A DNA stretch of 64,000 bases from contig NZ_CP042912.1 of assembly GCF_008087665.1 (NCBI RefSeq), positions 186,001-250,000 on the forward strand. Direction: 5' to 3'. A model generated the notes under the pieces. It was not told where the DNA came from. It worked only from the letters and a program-made list of their open reading frames with translations, and did no database searches. Both the position numbers and the translations under genes were made by a program. Source of the stretch: Mariniblastus fucicola (GTDB lineage: Bacteria > Planctomycetota > Planctomycetia > Pirellulales > Pirellulaceae). Numbering within the stretch: the first letter of the stretch is position 1; each line of letters starts with the position of its first letter. Positions 49,050 to 58,135 of the stretch are shown in pieces.

Positions 49050-49074
49050 GCTTCGGACCGATTCATAAATCTTG

Positions 49075-49105
49075 AAACCCGGGAGCATTTGCTTCCGGGT
49101 TTTTT
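49075..49105 (+). terminator. Rho-independent terminator
   Basis: An 8-base stem (AAACCCGG with CCGGGTTT) extended by an imperfect pair, loop of about 10 bases, then six T. It follows the DUF533 gene. Confidence 0.8.
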
Positions 49106-49117
49106 AGTGACGTCACA

Positions 49118-49224
49118 AATGTAGACAAGTCTGTTCCAGACTTTTGTCGTGCCCGTTGTAGGCAAGCCGTCCCAAGCTTCGTATCGTCCGATGTAGGCAA
49201 GTCTGTCCCAGACTTGCATGCTGC
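49118..49224. repeat. AAGTCTG-core repeat, three head-to-tail copies
   Basis: Copies at 49118-49154, 49155-49189 and 49190-49224, each about 35 bases. Two carry AAGTCTG facing CAGACTT; the middle copy has AAGCCGT facing AAGCTT. They lie between the DUF533 terminator and the convergent DUF2156 gene. Confidence 0.82.
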
Positions 49225-49254
49225 ATTCGTGAAAGTCTGCCAACGCACCTCTTC

Positions 49255-50358
49255 CTACGCGATCCCACACATCGCGATTAACGCTGGAAGTCTACGAGGA
49301 TGAATTCCCGGAGGCGACGCGAGGTAAACTTTCTCTTCCGTCCCGCGAAAACGACTTTTGTAGCTCGCGTGACCGGTAAGGTTGTAGGCGCGACGATTGA
49401 CCAGTTTTGAATTGAAAGCCCATTGAAACAGCTTTTGTATCCAAACGCTTTCGCGATACCCGCTGCGGTCAACCGACGCACAAGGCGAAAGGCCAAGCTT
49501 CAGTTGTTCGATGCCTTCGGCTTTTAACGTCTCGATAATTCGCTTCATGATTGCCTGTTCGCTATAGATTGGCGCGTCCGGCAATCGGCGTTTGATCGAC
49601 GTTACATATCCGCAGATTGTTCCATCACGAAAAAGAGGATCAAGGAACACGAACGCGTTAATGTTGCCGTCGGCATCGAACAGAAAGAACTTTCTCACGT
49701 TCGGTTCGTCCTGCAAAACGATCGGACGATTCAGAAAACGCACCTCTTTTCGTTTCACCGTCCGCGTTTTTCGCCAGGCCTCAGAAACGGCCTCCACGTC
49801 GACATCGCGAACTTCCGAGAAGCTGCATTCGCGGACTTCAAACCCGCGTCGCTTCGTCCAGTTGTCTGCGTAGCGCAGCCACTCCTTGTGCTTTCCTTTG
49901 AAGTCGTAGTCGGCCAGGTGGATCGAGGTGTCGAGCCCGATTTCGTTGATCCGATAGTTGTGATTCGCAAGCACATCCGCGGTCGCTGGCGAAACCTGAA
50001 TAAAGGAAGGCTGTTGATGCTGTTGGATGAACGCGCTCAGCAGAGATTCGATTCGATCGCTGCCGCAAACGGGATCGCCAAGAGCAATCGTCTGGTTCCA
50101 GCGAGTCCGATACGCGACGTAGCCATCGGCGTCTCCGAAATGGGACAGCAGGGGCTGAACGACGGTAGACCATGCCATCGAAAATTCGCCATGCTGTTCA
50201 AAGGCCGTGACTCTGTCCGGGAGTGCGACGTCGGTTTCGACATCGTCCTGCTCGCGAGCCCACTGGCTCTGCGTGACTTCGCGGCGTTTCTGTTTGCGCT
50301 CGGCGCGGCTCAGTTTTCGTTTGGCAGTCTGATTCAGTTTTGTATTGGCAACGGACAC
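49255..50358 (-). CDS. DUF2156-family (phosphatidylglycerol lysyltransferase C-domain-like) protein
   Basis: 367 residues from a GTG start. A basic N-terminus (KRKLSRAERKQKRR) precedes two GNAT-like halves: the first with FGDADGYVAYRTRWNQTIALGDPVC, the second with NWTKRRGFEVRECS, then KFFLFDADGNINAFVFLDP and IKRRLPDAP. This is the DUF2156 pattern of the catalytic domain of MprF-like aminoacyl-phospholipid synthases. No membrane segments are present, so it acts in the cytosol or at the membrane surface. Acceptor unknown. An upstream minus-strand GNAT gene lies 89 bases away. Confidence 0.75.
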   Translation of the reverse strand: MSVANTKLNQTAKRKLSRAERKQKRREVTQSQWAREQDDVETDVALPDRVTAFEQHGEFSMAWSTVVQPLLSHFGDADGYVAYRTRWNQTIALGDPVCGSDRIESLLSAFIQQHQQPSFIQVSPATADVLANHNYRINEIGLDTSIHLADYDFKGKHKEWLRYADNWTKRRGFEVRECSFSEVRDVDVEAVSEAWRKTRTVKRKEVRFLNRPIVLQDEPNVRKFFLFDADGNINAFVFLDPLFRDGTICGYVTSIKRRLPDAPIYSEQAIMKRIIETLKAEGIEQLKLGLSPCASVDRSGYRESVWIQKLFQWAFNSKLVNRRAYNLTGHASYKSRFRGTEEKVYLASPPGIHPRRLPALIAMCGIA

Positions 50359-50447
50359 GCCATCATCCGGTTAAGAGATCGATTGAGACGCTGAGTTTAG
50401 GCAATCTGAATCGTCTCACCAACGCGGATTTACTCCCAGATCCCCGT

Positions 50448-50915
50448 TCAGGACAGCGATTTCGAGAAATACGCGACATCCGGATGCGGGTTCACGTTGT
50501 AGGGATCGATTTCGGAAAATCCCAGCCGCTGATAAAGCACTCCGGCGCCTTCGAGCCTTCTGAGCGTATCAAGGACCATCTTCTGATAGCCGACGTCGAT
50601 CGCGTCGCAGATCGCCCGGTCCATCAGCGATTTTCCAATCCCTCGTTTCTGAAACGAAGGCCGAACAAAGAGCCGTTTTAGCTCGCAGGTCGTGTCATCG
50701 ATTCTGTAAAACGCCACACAACCTGACGGCTCCCCATCAGTCGATGCGAGATAAAGGCATCCATCATTCGCCTTCGAATACCTACCGGGCAACGAATCGA
50801 GCTCTTCTTCGAAAGACTGAAAGCAGAGCGAGATGCCGATGAAATCCTGGTATTCCCGAAACAGACATCGAACCGATTCAAGGTCGTCCGGATGGTTCTC
50901 AACAACGCGGATCAT
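50448..50915 (-). CDS. GNAT-family N-acetyltransferase
   Basis: 155 residues, one GNAT domain. The acetyl-CoA binding motif is FVRPSFQKRGIGKSLM (about 86-101; Q-x-x-G-I-G). The GCVAFYRIDDTTCELKRLFV strand pair precedes it and LDTLRRLEGAGVLYQRLGF follows, typical of the small-molecule branch. Acetyl acceptor unknown. It lies 17 bases after the stop of the PQQ propeller gene on the same strand. Confidence 0.88.
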   Translation of the reverse strand: MIRVVENHPDDLESVRCLFREYQDFIGISLCFQSFEEELDSLPGRYSKANDGCLYLASTDGEPSGCVAFYRIDDTTCELKRLFVRPSFQKRGIGKSLMDRAICDAIDVGYQKMVLDTLRRLEGAGVLYQRLGFSEIDPYNVNPHPDVAYFSKSLS

Positions 50916-50932
50916 TGGCTTGTCCGGACAGT

Positions 50933-52198
50933 TTATTCTTCGCCCAGGCAGTAGAGATACTCTTGCAGGTTTCTGCCGCGTCCGACGCCAACGCGAGCGT
51001 AGATCTTGTTGTCGGCAATGGCGAACGATGCAAACGAAGAATTGCCAAGCTTGTTTTTCGCGACCTCGACATAGTCATTCGTGCCGGCTTTGATGACCAG
51101 CGTGTTGCCCTTTTCAGAGGTGAAGAAAATGTTTCCGTCGACCAGCACGGGCGATGCACTAACAGGCTGTTCGAATCGCTGCTTGAAATGTTCCTTGCCA
51201 GTCTTCGCATCCCAGCAATAAACGACGCCGCGATCACTCAGGCCATACAGTCGACCATCGTGAACCAGCATCGATTGTTCGTAGAATTTGACCGGTTTGT
51301 CCCAAACGAGTTTGCCAGTCTTGGTGTTGATCGCAAGCGTTTGCTGGGCCGGGTATCCGCCGCTGGCGAAAGCGAGATCGCCGTCCCAAACCATCGTGCC
51401 ACAGCTTACTTGCCACTTCGTCGGAACACTCCAAAGTTCCTTGCCGGTCGCAGGATCGTAGCCGTTTACTTTCTTCCCGCCGCTAATCAGCAACTGAGTC
51501 CGTCCGCCAACCTCTGCGATTACGGGAGTCGAATAGCTGGAGAACTTTCCACCGCGGTTGATCCGCCGAACCTCATTGCCGGTTTCTGGATCGATGCACA
51601 GGATCGCACACTCGCCGTTAGTATCGTTGGGGACGAACAGCAGTCCCTCATGCAAAATTGGCGACGATCCAGATCCAAAGGGGAACGAAGTTTTGAACTT
51701 GGCGACGTGACGCTTCCAGAGGACTTTGCCATCGAAGTTCAACGCGGCCACCTGGTTCTGACCATTGTTGTTGAACAATGCGAAAACACGTTCGCCGTCA
51801 CAGGCTACTGTCGGCGAAGCATGCGTGTTCTTTTGATGGATCCGTGGATTGAGATTTCCCTGGTTGACTACGGTGCTCCAAAGTTGCTTTCCGCCATTTC
51901 GATCGTAACAGAGGACGCTTTGCGTTTCGTTGCCAACATCAGACGTCGTCAGGAAAATGCGATCGGCGACAATAATCGGCGTCGAAAGTCCACGGCCCGG
52001 AATTTCTGCAGACCACAGCACGTTGTCGTTTTCGCTCCACTGCGTGACAACTTTCTGGTCGTCAACCACGCCATTGTTGTTGCCGCCTCGCCACGTCGCC
52101 CATTGGTTGACGCTGTCCGACTGAGCCAACAATGGTTCAGCGAACAAGAGGAATGTTAGCGTCAGGACAAGAATTGAAGTGGTTGATAGAATTCGCAT
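50933..52198 (-). CDS. Exported PQQ-type beta-propeller protein
   Basis: 421 residues from the ATG at 52198; a TTG 18 bases upstream is less likely. Signal peptide ILVLTLTFLLFAEPLLAQ ends near residue 26. Seven or eight propeller blades follow; the recurring pattern is a closing GKxLW or GKELW with preceding Asp/Gly turns (DPATGKELWSVPTK, NTKTGKLVWDKPV, DAKTGKEHFK). WATWRGGNNNG at the start is typical of a large planctomycete family. It is BamB-like in fold; its role is unknown. Ends close to the GNAT gene, possibly one transcript. Confidence 0.85.
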   Translation of the reverse strand: MRILSTTSILVLTLTFLLFAEPLLAQSDSVNQWATWRGGNNNGVVDDQKVVTQWSENDNVLWSAEIPGRGLSTPIIVADRIFLTTSDVGNETQSVLCYDRNGGKQLWSTVVNQGNLNPRIHQKNTHASPTVACDGERVFALFNNNGQNQVAALNFDGKVLWKRHVAKFKTSFPFGSGSSPILHEGLLFVPNDTNGECAILCIDPETGNEVRRINRGGKFSSYSTPVIAEVGGRTQLLISGGKKVNGYDPATGKELWSVPTKWQVSCGTMVWDGDLAFASGGYPAQQTLAINTKTGKLVWDKPVKFYEQSMLVHDGRLYGLSDRGVVYCWDAKTGKEHFKQRFEQPVSASPVLVDGNIFFTSEKGNTLVIKAGTNDYVEVAKNKLGNSSFASFAIADNKIYARVGVGRGRNLQEYLYCLGEE

Positions 52199-52368
52199 TT
52201 GTAGTGCCTGGTTCAAGCTTTGAAATTCGTTCTGTATCGTATCCGAAAGCCGAGCAATTGTCTTGATTGCCGTGAATCCACGTACAAACTGATTTGGCCA
52301 TCGCGTCCTGCCAAAAATAATGCGCTGTCCGAAATCTTCCTGATTTACTATTTGATCGAAAGAAACAC

Positions 52369-53523
52369 ATGTCTGAGTCTTCTGTCCGGGAACGATATGC
52401 CGTTGGCGCCCAACAAAAAGAACCCGCTTTGTGCTGTCCGGTCGATTATGACCAACGATATCTGGAGATCATTCCTGACGAAGTGATTGAGCGCGACTAT
52501 GGTTGCGGCGACCCTTCGAAATACGTATCCGAAGGGGAAACCGTTTTGGATCTTGGTTCGGGAACGGGAAAGATCTGTTTTATTGCTTCCCAGGTGGTCG
52601 GCAAAAGTGGAAAAGTGATCGGTGTCGATATGACTGACCCCATGTTGGAAGTTGCGAATCGAAACGCTCCGATCGTTGCCGAGCGCATCGGCTATGCGAA
52701 TGTTGAGTTTCGCAAGGGTCGCATTCAGGATCTGGCACTGGATCTGGAGAAACTGGAAACCTGGTTGAAACAACAGCCGGTTGAGGATGCCAACGGTTTC
52801 CTGGCCCTTGAGGAAAAAGCTCAGCAGCTGCGCGAGGCCGAATCTTTGATCGAGTCCGATTCGATCGATGTCGTCGTTTCCAATTGCGTTCTGAACCTTG
52901 TTGGCAACGATGCCAGAAAGCAACTGTTCTCTGAAATCTATCGCGTTCTCAAGACGGGCGGTCGGGCAGTGATCAGTGACATTGTTTCCGACGAAGACGT
53001 TCCAGTCGGAATGCAGCAAGACCCGGAGCTTTGGAGTGGTTGCATTTCAGGCGCATTTCGCGAAGACGCGTTTTTACAGGCCTTCGAAGACGCCGGCTTC
53101 CATGGTGTGGAGATACTGAAGTTGGACAAACAGCCGTGGCAAACTGTCGAAGGAATTGAGTTTCGTTCCATGACCGTTTGTGCCTACAAAGGCGATGACG
53201 GACCGTGCGTTGAAAAGAATCAGGCGGTGATCTACAAGGGGCCGTTCAAAGCGGTAGTCAACGACGACGGTCATCCGATGGAGCGTGGAAAACGCTACGC
53301 TGTTTGCGAAAAGACCTACGAGTTGCTCAAGCGACCGCCGTACTGCCAAATGTTTGAGTTCGTTGATCCGCACAGCGAAGTCACGTCGGACGCTAAACTT
53401 TTTGATTGTTCAACGATTCGCATTCGTGAACCAGGAGAGACCAAAGGGTCGGAATATTCGACGACCATCCAAATCGGTGCATCGAGTTGTTGTAGTCCGG
53501 AGAGCTCGGGAGGTTGCTGTTGA
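52369..53523 (+). CDS. ArsM-like SAM-dependent methyltransferase with Cys-rich tail
   Basis: 384 residues. Residues about 20-45 (LCCPVDYDQRYLEIIP) and CGCGDPSKYV lead into a Rossmann methyltransferase: VLDLGSGTGKICFIAS (SAM motif I), VIGVDMTDPML, VVVSNCVLNLV. A second domain follows (YKGPFKAVVNDDGHPMERG, about 288-310). The chain ends in SSCCSPESSGGCC. Cysteines at the start, middle (SNCVLN) and in the tail fit arsenite methyltransferases. No other arsenic gene lies nearby. Some members work in arsenosugar formation; the substrate here is inferred. Confidence 0.8.
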   Translation: MSESSVRERYAVGAQQKEPALCCPVDYDQRYLEIIPDEVIERDYGCGDPSKYVSEGETVLDLGSGTGKICFIASQVVGKSGKVIGVDMTDPMLEVANRNAPIVAERIGYANVEFRKGRIQDLALDLEKLETWLKQQPVEDANGFLALEEKAQQLREAESLIESDSIDVVVSNCVLNLVGNDARKQLFSEIYRVLKTGGRAVISDIVSDEDVPVGMQQDPELWSGCISGAFREDAFLQAFEDAGFHGVEILKLDKQPWQTVEGIEFRSMTVCAYKGDDGPCVEKNQAVIYKGPFKAVVNDDGHPMERGKRYAVCEKTYELLKRPPYCQMFEFVDPHSEVTSDAKLFDCSTIRIREPGETKGSEYSTTIQIGASSCCSPESSGGCC

Positions 53524-53669
53524 GTTGGGAGGTTGATGCCTGTCAACGCGCTTCCGAGTGCCAAGTGCCGAGTGCTTTCCAAAATCGAAAACTCAGCCTT
53601 TATCCCCAAACTCGATCCTCAGTCCCCTCATCGCACCACAAAATCACCAAACTGCCAGCAAAATTTCGC

Positions 53670-53699
53670 TTGACCGGATCCGGCATGTCGACCTAAAGT
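53670..53699 (+). promoter_or_regulatory. Sigma-70 type promoter candidate
   Basis: TTGACC (53670-53675), an 18-base spacer and TAAAGT (53694-53699). It lies 31 bases before the ATG of the next gene, which has a GGGAG ribosome site. Candidate only. Confidence 0.3.
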
Positions 53700-53730
53700 T
53701 GAAATAGATCTTTCTTCCGGGAGCATCGCC

Positions 53731-54267
53731 ATGAACGAGGATAATCCACGCTCAACGGTCCACCGGTATTTTGCCGGTCTGGCCGAGAGTACTTTTCAGT
53801 CAGAATTGGGGATCGTTGATCCTACTTTGATCGACTATCTCAGCACCCTGCTGGTGCGCTTCGTCCGTAGCGACGTTGTGCACCGAATTCGCGGAATCTC
53901 TGGACGGCCATTGCTGAGTGTGCCAGAAATGGTGGCAGAAGCATCAGCACGTCTGGGTGACGCACGCCGTGAACTTCATCAACACATCGGTGATTTCACT
54001 CTTTTCTGGGCCGGCGTCTACCCGGAAGCCCTTCGGGAAAGCGAAGCCGAAAACGCTGCGTCAGAGCAGTTTCTCAACTACTGCCATTTCGGCAAACAGT
54101 CATATCACATCGCCAGTACGATCGAAAGTTCCACCGACGAGGCCGTCCCCGGTGGCGTGCTGCACCGATTGAGCGATCAGTTTGATCTGTGCTGCTACGG
54201 ACTGCGAGAAGTTCGTCGCCAATGGGAAAACGGCGGTGGTGACAACGAAACGATCTTGCTGAACTGA
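53731..54267 (+). CDS. Protein of unknown function, planctomycete type
   Basis: 178 residues, no signal or membrane segment. Mostly helical by eye: TVHRYFAGLAESTFQSELG, YLSTLLVRFVRSDVVHRI, EMVAEASARLGDARRELHQHIGDFTLFWAG, LSDQFDLCCYGLREVRRQWE. The conserved-looking His/Trp/Asp residues in the middle could form a site, but no family is recognised. A good ribosome site (GGGAG) supports the ATG at 53731. It converges on the ABC gene. Confidence 0.7.
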   Translation: MNEDNPRSTVHRYFAGLAESTFQSELGIVDPTLIDYLSTLLVRFVRSDVVHRIRGISGRPLLSVPEMVAEASARLGDARRELHQHIGDFTLFWAGVYPEALRESEAENAASEQFLNYCHFGKQSYHIASTIESSTDEAVPGGVLHRLSDQFDLCCYGLREVRRQWENGGGDNETILLN

Positions 54268-54328
54268 CAGTATTTTCGCCTGTGCTGTGCAGCCGAACTC
54301 GAATTTGGTTTCGGCGCAATTGCTGAAA

Positions 54329-55255
54329 CTAGCTCACCAAGCCTTTGGTAACCATCATGAAAACGTCTTCGAGATTCGGTTCCTTGATGCCAAAATTTTT
54401 GACTTCGACGCCCTGATCCACCAGCGACTTTAGCAAGTTGCCAGTTTCTGACTCTGGAGAGGCGAACTCAATCGTGACTTTTTCTCCATCGATCTGCACA
54501 TCGCGTACGTCCGGATTGCTGCGGATGATCGACAGACCTTTATCCAGATTGTTTCCAAACTGAGCCACAACCGTTGGCGTCCCCTGGATGCGACGATACA
54601 CATCATCGATCGGTCCGTGCATCAGAAGCTGTCCCCGTTCGATAATTCCGATCGAAGTACAACAATCCGCCAGCTCTGTCAAAATGTGGCTGGAGATGAG
54701 AATCGTTTTTCCCATCCGCCGCAGTTCCTTGAGCAACGCTTTGACTTCCACGCGAGCCCGTGGATCCAAACCACTCGCCGGTTCGTCCAGAATCAGAACC
54801 GGAGGGTCGTGAACCAGTGTCTTGGCCAGGCAAAGTCGCTGCTTCATACCGCGAGACAATCCATTGACGTAGTCATCCCGCTTGTAGGTCAGATCCAACA
54901 GTTCCAGCACGTCGCGAATGACCTGTTTTCGCTGCGTCCGCCCGATTTTGTAGGCAACAGCGAAAAAGTCCAGAAACTCCCAAACCTTCATGCCATCGTA
55001 AACACCGAAGGCGTCTGGCATATAACCCACGCTGCGCCGAACATTCATCGGGTCATCTGTAATGCTGTGCCCGTTAACCGAACCTTCACCGCGAGACGCC
55101 CGCAGCAATGTCGCCAGGAAACGAATTGTCGTGCTTTTCCCGGCGCCGTTGGGGCCGATAAAGCCAAACATCTCACCTTCCTCGATTTTCAGGTCAAGGT
55201 TTTCAACCGCGGTGAATTCGCCGTAGTCTTTTCCGAATCCGGTAATTTCAATCAT
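54329..55255 (-). CDS. ABC transporter ATP-binding protein, GldA/NatA type
   Basis: 308 residues. Walker A is FIGPNGAGKSTT (about 34-45), then GYMPDAFGVYDGM, signature LSRGMKQRLCLA, Walker B LILDEPASGLDPRA, and the switch-region His in ISSHIL. The C-terminal 80 residues are the DUF4162-like domain of this branch. Such ATPases pair with separate membrane subunits of export or gliding-type systems. It starts 6 bases after the stop of the large lipoprotein gene, so they are co-transcribed. No permease is seen in the window. Confidence 0.88.
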   Translation of the reverse strand: MIEITGFGKDYGEFTAVENLDLKIEEGEMFGFIGPNGAGKSTTIRFLATLLRASRGEGSVNGHSITDDPMNVRRSVGYMPDAFGVYDGMKVWEFLDFFAVAYKIGRTQRKQVIRDVLELLDLTYKRDDYVNGLSRGMKQRLCLAKTLVHDPPVLILDEPASGLDPRARVEVKALLKELRRMGKTILISSHILTELADCCTSIGIIERGQLLMHGPIDDVYRRIQGTPTVVAQFGNNLDKGLSIIRSNPDVRDVQIDGEKVTIEFASPESETGNLLKSLVDQGVEVKNFGIKEPNLEDVFMMVTKGLVS

Positions 55256-55261
55256 GCGTTT

Positions 55262-58096
55262 TTACTGATCCATCTCTAAAAATTCTTCTTCAGCCTGTTG
55301 GTCGATGTTGGAACGTCCGCGGACGAAGTCGCTGATGGCGTTTTTGTCGGGTTTGCATTTTGGCAAATCGGCGTGACGCAGATGCACCAGAACCAACAGG
55401 TTGTAATTGGCCTGAGTCGCCGCAGGTTTGTACTTTGACTGATCGAGTTTCTGATCGGTGTGAGCGATCAGGCGAACTTCACCGGGCCCGATTCGCAGAT
55501 TCGACGCCACGCAATCGAAAACTCCAGCCAGTGAAACATTCGAACCCCGGACTTCCGACAGGGCCGAAGCGAGCATGGACTTGCTAACCGCCTCCATAGA
55601 CCGGGCTTTTATTTTGTCCCGAAGAATCTGGGACAGTTCCGGCCAGCCTGCAGCCAGTTCGTCGATCGAAGCCAATTCGTCGATCGTCAGCAAGCTGTCG
55701 GACTCAAGCCCCTGGCCTTCCCAGATCGCTTCTGCAAATTTTGAATTTCCCGCCAAGGCTTCCACCTTGCTCCAGCCAGAATAGACGGAACCTTCGAGCG
55801 GCTTGAAGTCCAGCGTCGCGTCACTGCCGGCTTCGAAATCACCGATCCAGGCGAATTCAAGATCGCCATCACGGTTGCGTCTGAGCACGCCCGCGTCCTG
55901 AAGGCTGACCGTCGACTGATTCTCGACTTCGAAGAGACTTTCATCGCCAGTCAATCGAAACGATCCGCCAACATCCAGCATCAACTCGGTGTGCAGCAGT
56001 CCCGTCGAATTGGAGCGGATCAGGAAATTGTTCAAGTCAGTCGTTGTCGTTCGGTTCAGTTCAACTTTTCTACTTTGTTCGTCTGGCGAAAAGTCATCTG
56101 TGGCGACATTGGCGAAAGGAATCGACTGTCCCGACAGGTTGTCCAGTTCAACGCTGTAGCGAGTGGAAAGCGACGTGTAGAGAGCCGAATAGTCTGTCAA
56201 ATGGCCCCGTTCAAAATCGCCGTGCAACTCCAAAACGCCGACGTGCGTAACGCTGCGAACGAATCCAATGTCCAGCGACGCATAGCGGACGACCATGAAC
56301 GCGCCGACGAGTGCAATAATCGGCGCCGCAATCCAGGCCCATTCGACTTTGCCGATCAAGCGAAACACTAGCCAGTTGATCGGAACCAGCACCAGCAAAT
56401 ACAGCCCCAGCATCTTCATCACAAAGCTGGCGGAAGGCGGAGTGATTCTGGCAGCCTTCTTGAGCGTTTCCCGGGCCGCCGAAGCGATTCCGCTGTCGTC
56501 GTTCCAGCCCGCGACCCCAGATTGGCGAAACGACTGAAAGCCGCCGTAATGAAAAAAATCATCCTTGTTCCGCGAAAGTCCCGACCCCGACAAAATGTAC
56601 TCGGATCGACCGCCGTACGCGCCCAAGCCTTCACGCAGAGCCTGATCTGCCGACGACAGATTGGCGTAGTCTACTGCATAGTTTTCGTCGTGTGACTTGT
56701 CCGCGGCAATCTCGTTTGTGGCCAGATCACGGCTGAGAAATCGCAGCGTGGAACCGGCCAGCGGATCGTAGATCGACGTGCGGTCGTCCGCATATTTGAA
56801 AGTAAGGGACGCCAGTTGGCTTGATCTCGCGAACTTTCGATGCGGTTTTCGAAGCAACGCATTGTGGATGAAGCTGGACAAACTTCTCCACGATTTGATT
56901 TGGCGATTGTTGATCGAAAAAGCCGTCGCCACGACACGGCCTCTTCCAATTCGGCGCTCCAACGCCAGTCCGCTGGAACCTTCGATGAAGCTTGCATCAA
57001 CATGCGGCTTGAACCGGATCGCCGGGAGCGGCGAGTTGTCCCGAATGGCCAAGTCGAGTTTCTCGGCTTCGTTCTTGGCCGACACGATCGACCAATTGGT
57101 ATTTAGCTCTTCGACATCGGCCTTGTTGAGCACGATCGACTCTTCAAACTGGCCTGGCAAATAGTCGGCGAGAAAGCTGGACTGTAGACGGTCCAGGCAG
57201 TCCGGCCCGCTGAAAATGATTTGTCCACCAAAATGCAACCAGTCCACGAGAGCCTGTTGTTGCTGTCTGGAAAGATCATCCGGATCCAGGTCATCCCAGA
57301 TTAGATACGCGATCGTCGTCCAGTTCAGCGATTGGCCCGGCAGTGGAATTGGGTTGTCTTTGGTCGTCGGTACGACCGAATAGAACACGGGTTGTTCGCC
57401 CATCGATCCTGTGCCTGCCGGCAGCGTCACGCAATCCAGAAACGAAAGATACTTCAGCGAATCAGAACGGTTCGACAGCAGTACGACGTGGAACTGATAA
57501 TCCTCCAGCAGGTTGTGAGGATAAGCCATGTTGATGGCCGGAAGGCTGCCTCCGTTGTTGAGCAGATAGCTGATCGTTCCGGTTTTCGAGCTGCTTTTCT
57601 TTCGCGGAAGATAAACGCTGGTTTCCAGTTTCTTCCAGTCGCCTTTGACCAGATTCACAGGTCGCGAAGTCTGAACGTAATAGTCGGTGCCTTCGATCAG
57701 ATGCGGACGGTTTTGGAAATAGCTGGTCGTTTCCAGATAGCCGTCGGCGTTGAAGTTGTTAGCGATTGCCAGAAAGTCGATGCTGACCCAGTGCCCCAAT
57801 TTCGTTCGGTTGAATCGAACCGCGGGGTCGATCCGTGAGAGCATGGCTCGCTTTTTGTCGTCGTCTTCGGCTTCCTCTTCAAGCTTCTTCTTCTCTTCCG
57901 GGTCGATCGGATAATAGCCAGGCAACGTGACCGGCGTCTGGGACTCGAAGTTCTCTTTCGCCTTCTTTTCTTCTTCCGGTTTTTCGGCTGTGTCTTCGAA
58001 ACATCCTTTGCAACCGGTCGTCAGCAATAACGATGACATCAACGCAAAAATCAACAGACGTCTGGTTGCTACGGCGGCACGATGGAACTGCTTCAT
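55262..58096 (-). CDS. Large putative lipoprotein with central membrane helices
   Basis: 944 residues. The N-terminus has a lipobox (LLLTTGC, C29) after a basic start, then a charged Glu/Lys linker. A beta-rich domain follows at about 95-420, with a class I glutamine-amidotransferase-like stretch (FHVVLLSN, YLIWDDLDPDDL, WLHFGGQIIFSGPD). Two membrane segments lie at about 565-615 (MLGLYLLVLVPINWLVFRLI, WIAAPIIALVGAFMVVRYASL). A second beta-rich domain (about 620-930) follows. It precedes an ABC ATPase by 6 bases. It may be an accessory to an ABC transporter, in the style of the GldG-like proteins; the role is inferred. Confidence 0.7.
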   Translation of the reverse strand: MKQFHRAAVATRRLLIFALMSSLLLTTGCKGCFEDTAEKPEEEKKAKENFESQTPVTLPGYYPIDPEEKKKLEEEAEDDDKKRAMLSRIDPAVRFNRTKLGHWVSIDFLAIANNFNADGYLETTSYFQNRPHLIEGTDYYVQTSRPVNLVKGDWKKLETSVYLPRKKSSSKTGTISYLLNNGGSLPAINMAYPHNLLEDYQFHVVLLSNRSDSLKYLSFLDCVTLPAGTGSMGEQPVFYSVVPTTKDNPIPLPGQSLNWTTIAYLIWDDLDPDDLSRQQQQALVDWLHFGGQIIFSGPDCLDRLQSSFLADYLPGQFEESIVLNKADVEELNTNWSIVSAKNEAEKLDLAIRDNSPLPAIRFKPHVDASFIEGSSGLALERRIGRGRVVATAFSINNRQIKSWRSLSSFIHNALLRKPHRKFARSSQLASLTFKYADDRTSIYDPLAGSTLRFLSRDLATNEIAADKSHDENYAVDYANLSSADQALREGLGAYGGRSEYILSGSGLSRNKDDFFHYGGFQSFRQSGVAGWNDDSGIASAARETLKKAARITPPSASFVMKMLGLYLLVLVPINWLVFRLIGKVEWAWIAAPIIALVGAFMVVRYASLDIGFVRSVTHVGVLELHGDFERGHLTDYSALYTSLSTRYSVELDNLSGQSIPFANVATDDFSPDEQSRKVELNRTTTTDLNNFLIRSNSTGLLHTELMLDVGGSFRLTGDESLFEVENQSTVSLQDAGVLRRNRDGDLEFAWIGDFEAGSDATLDFKPLEGSVYSGWSKVEALAGNSKFAEAIWEGQGLESDSLLTIDELASIDELAAGWPELSQILRDKIKARSMEAVSKSMLASALSEVRGSNVSLAGVFDCVASNLRIGPGEVRLIAHTDQKLDQSKYKPAATQANYNLLVLVHLRHADLPKCKPDKNAISDFVRGRSNIDQQAEEEFLEMDQ

Positions 58097-58135
58097 GGTC
58101 GATTCAAAGCACGAGGAAAAGTTTCAGCCCTCATT

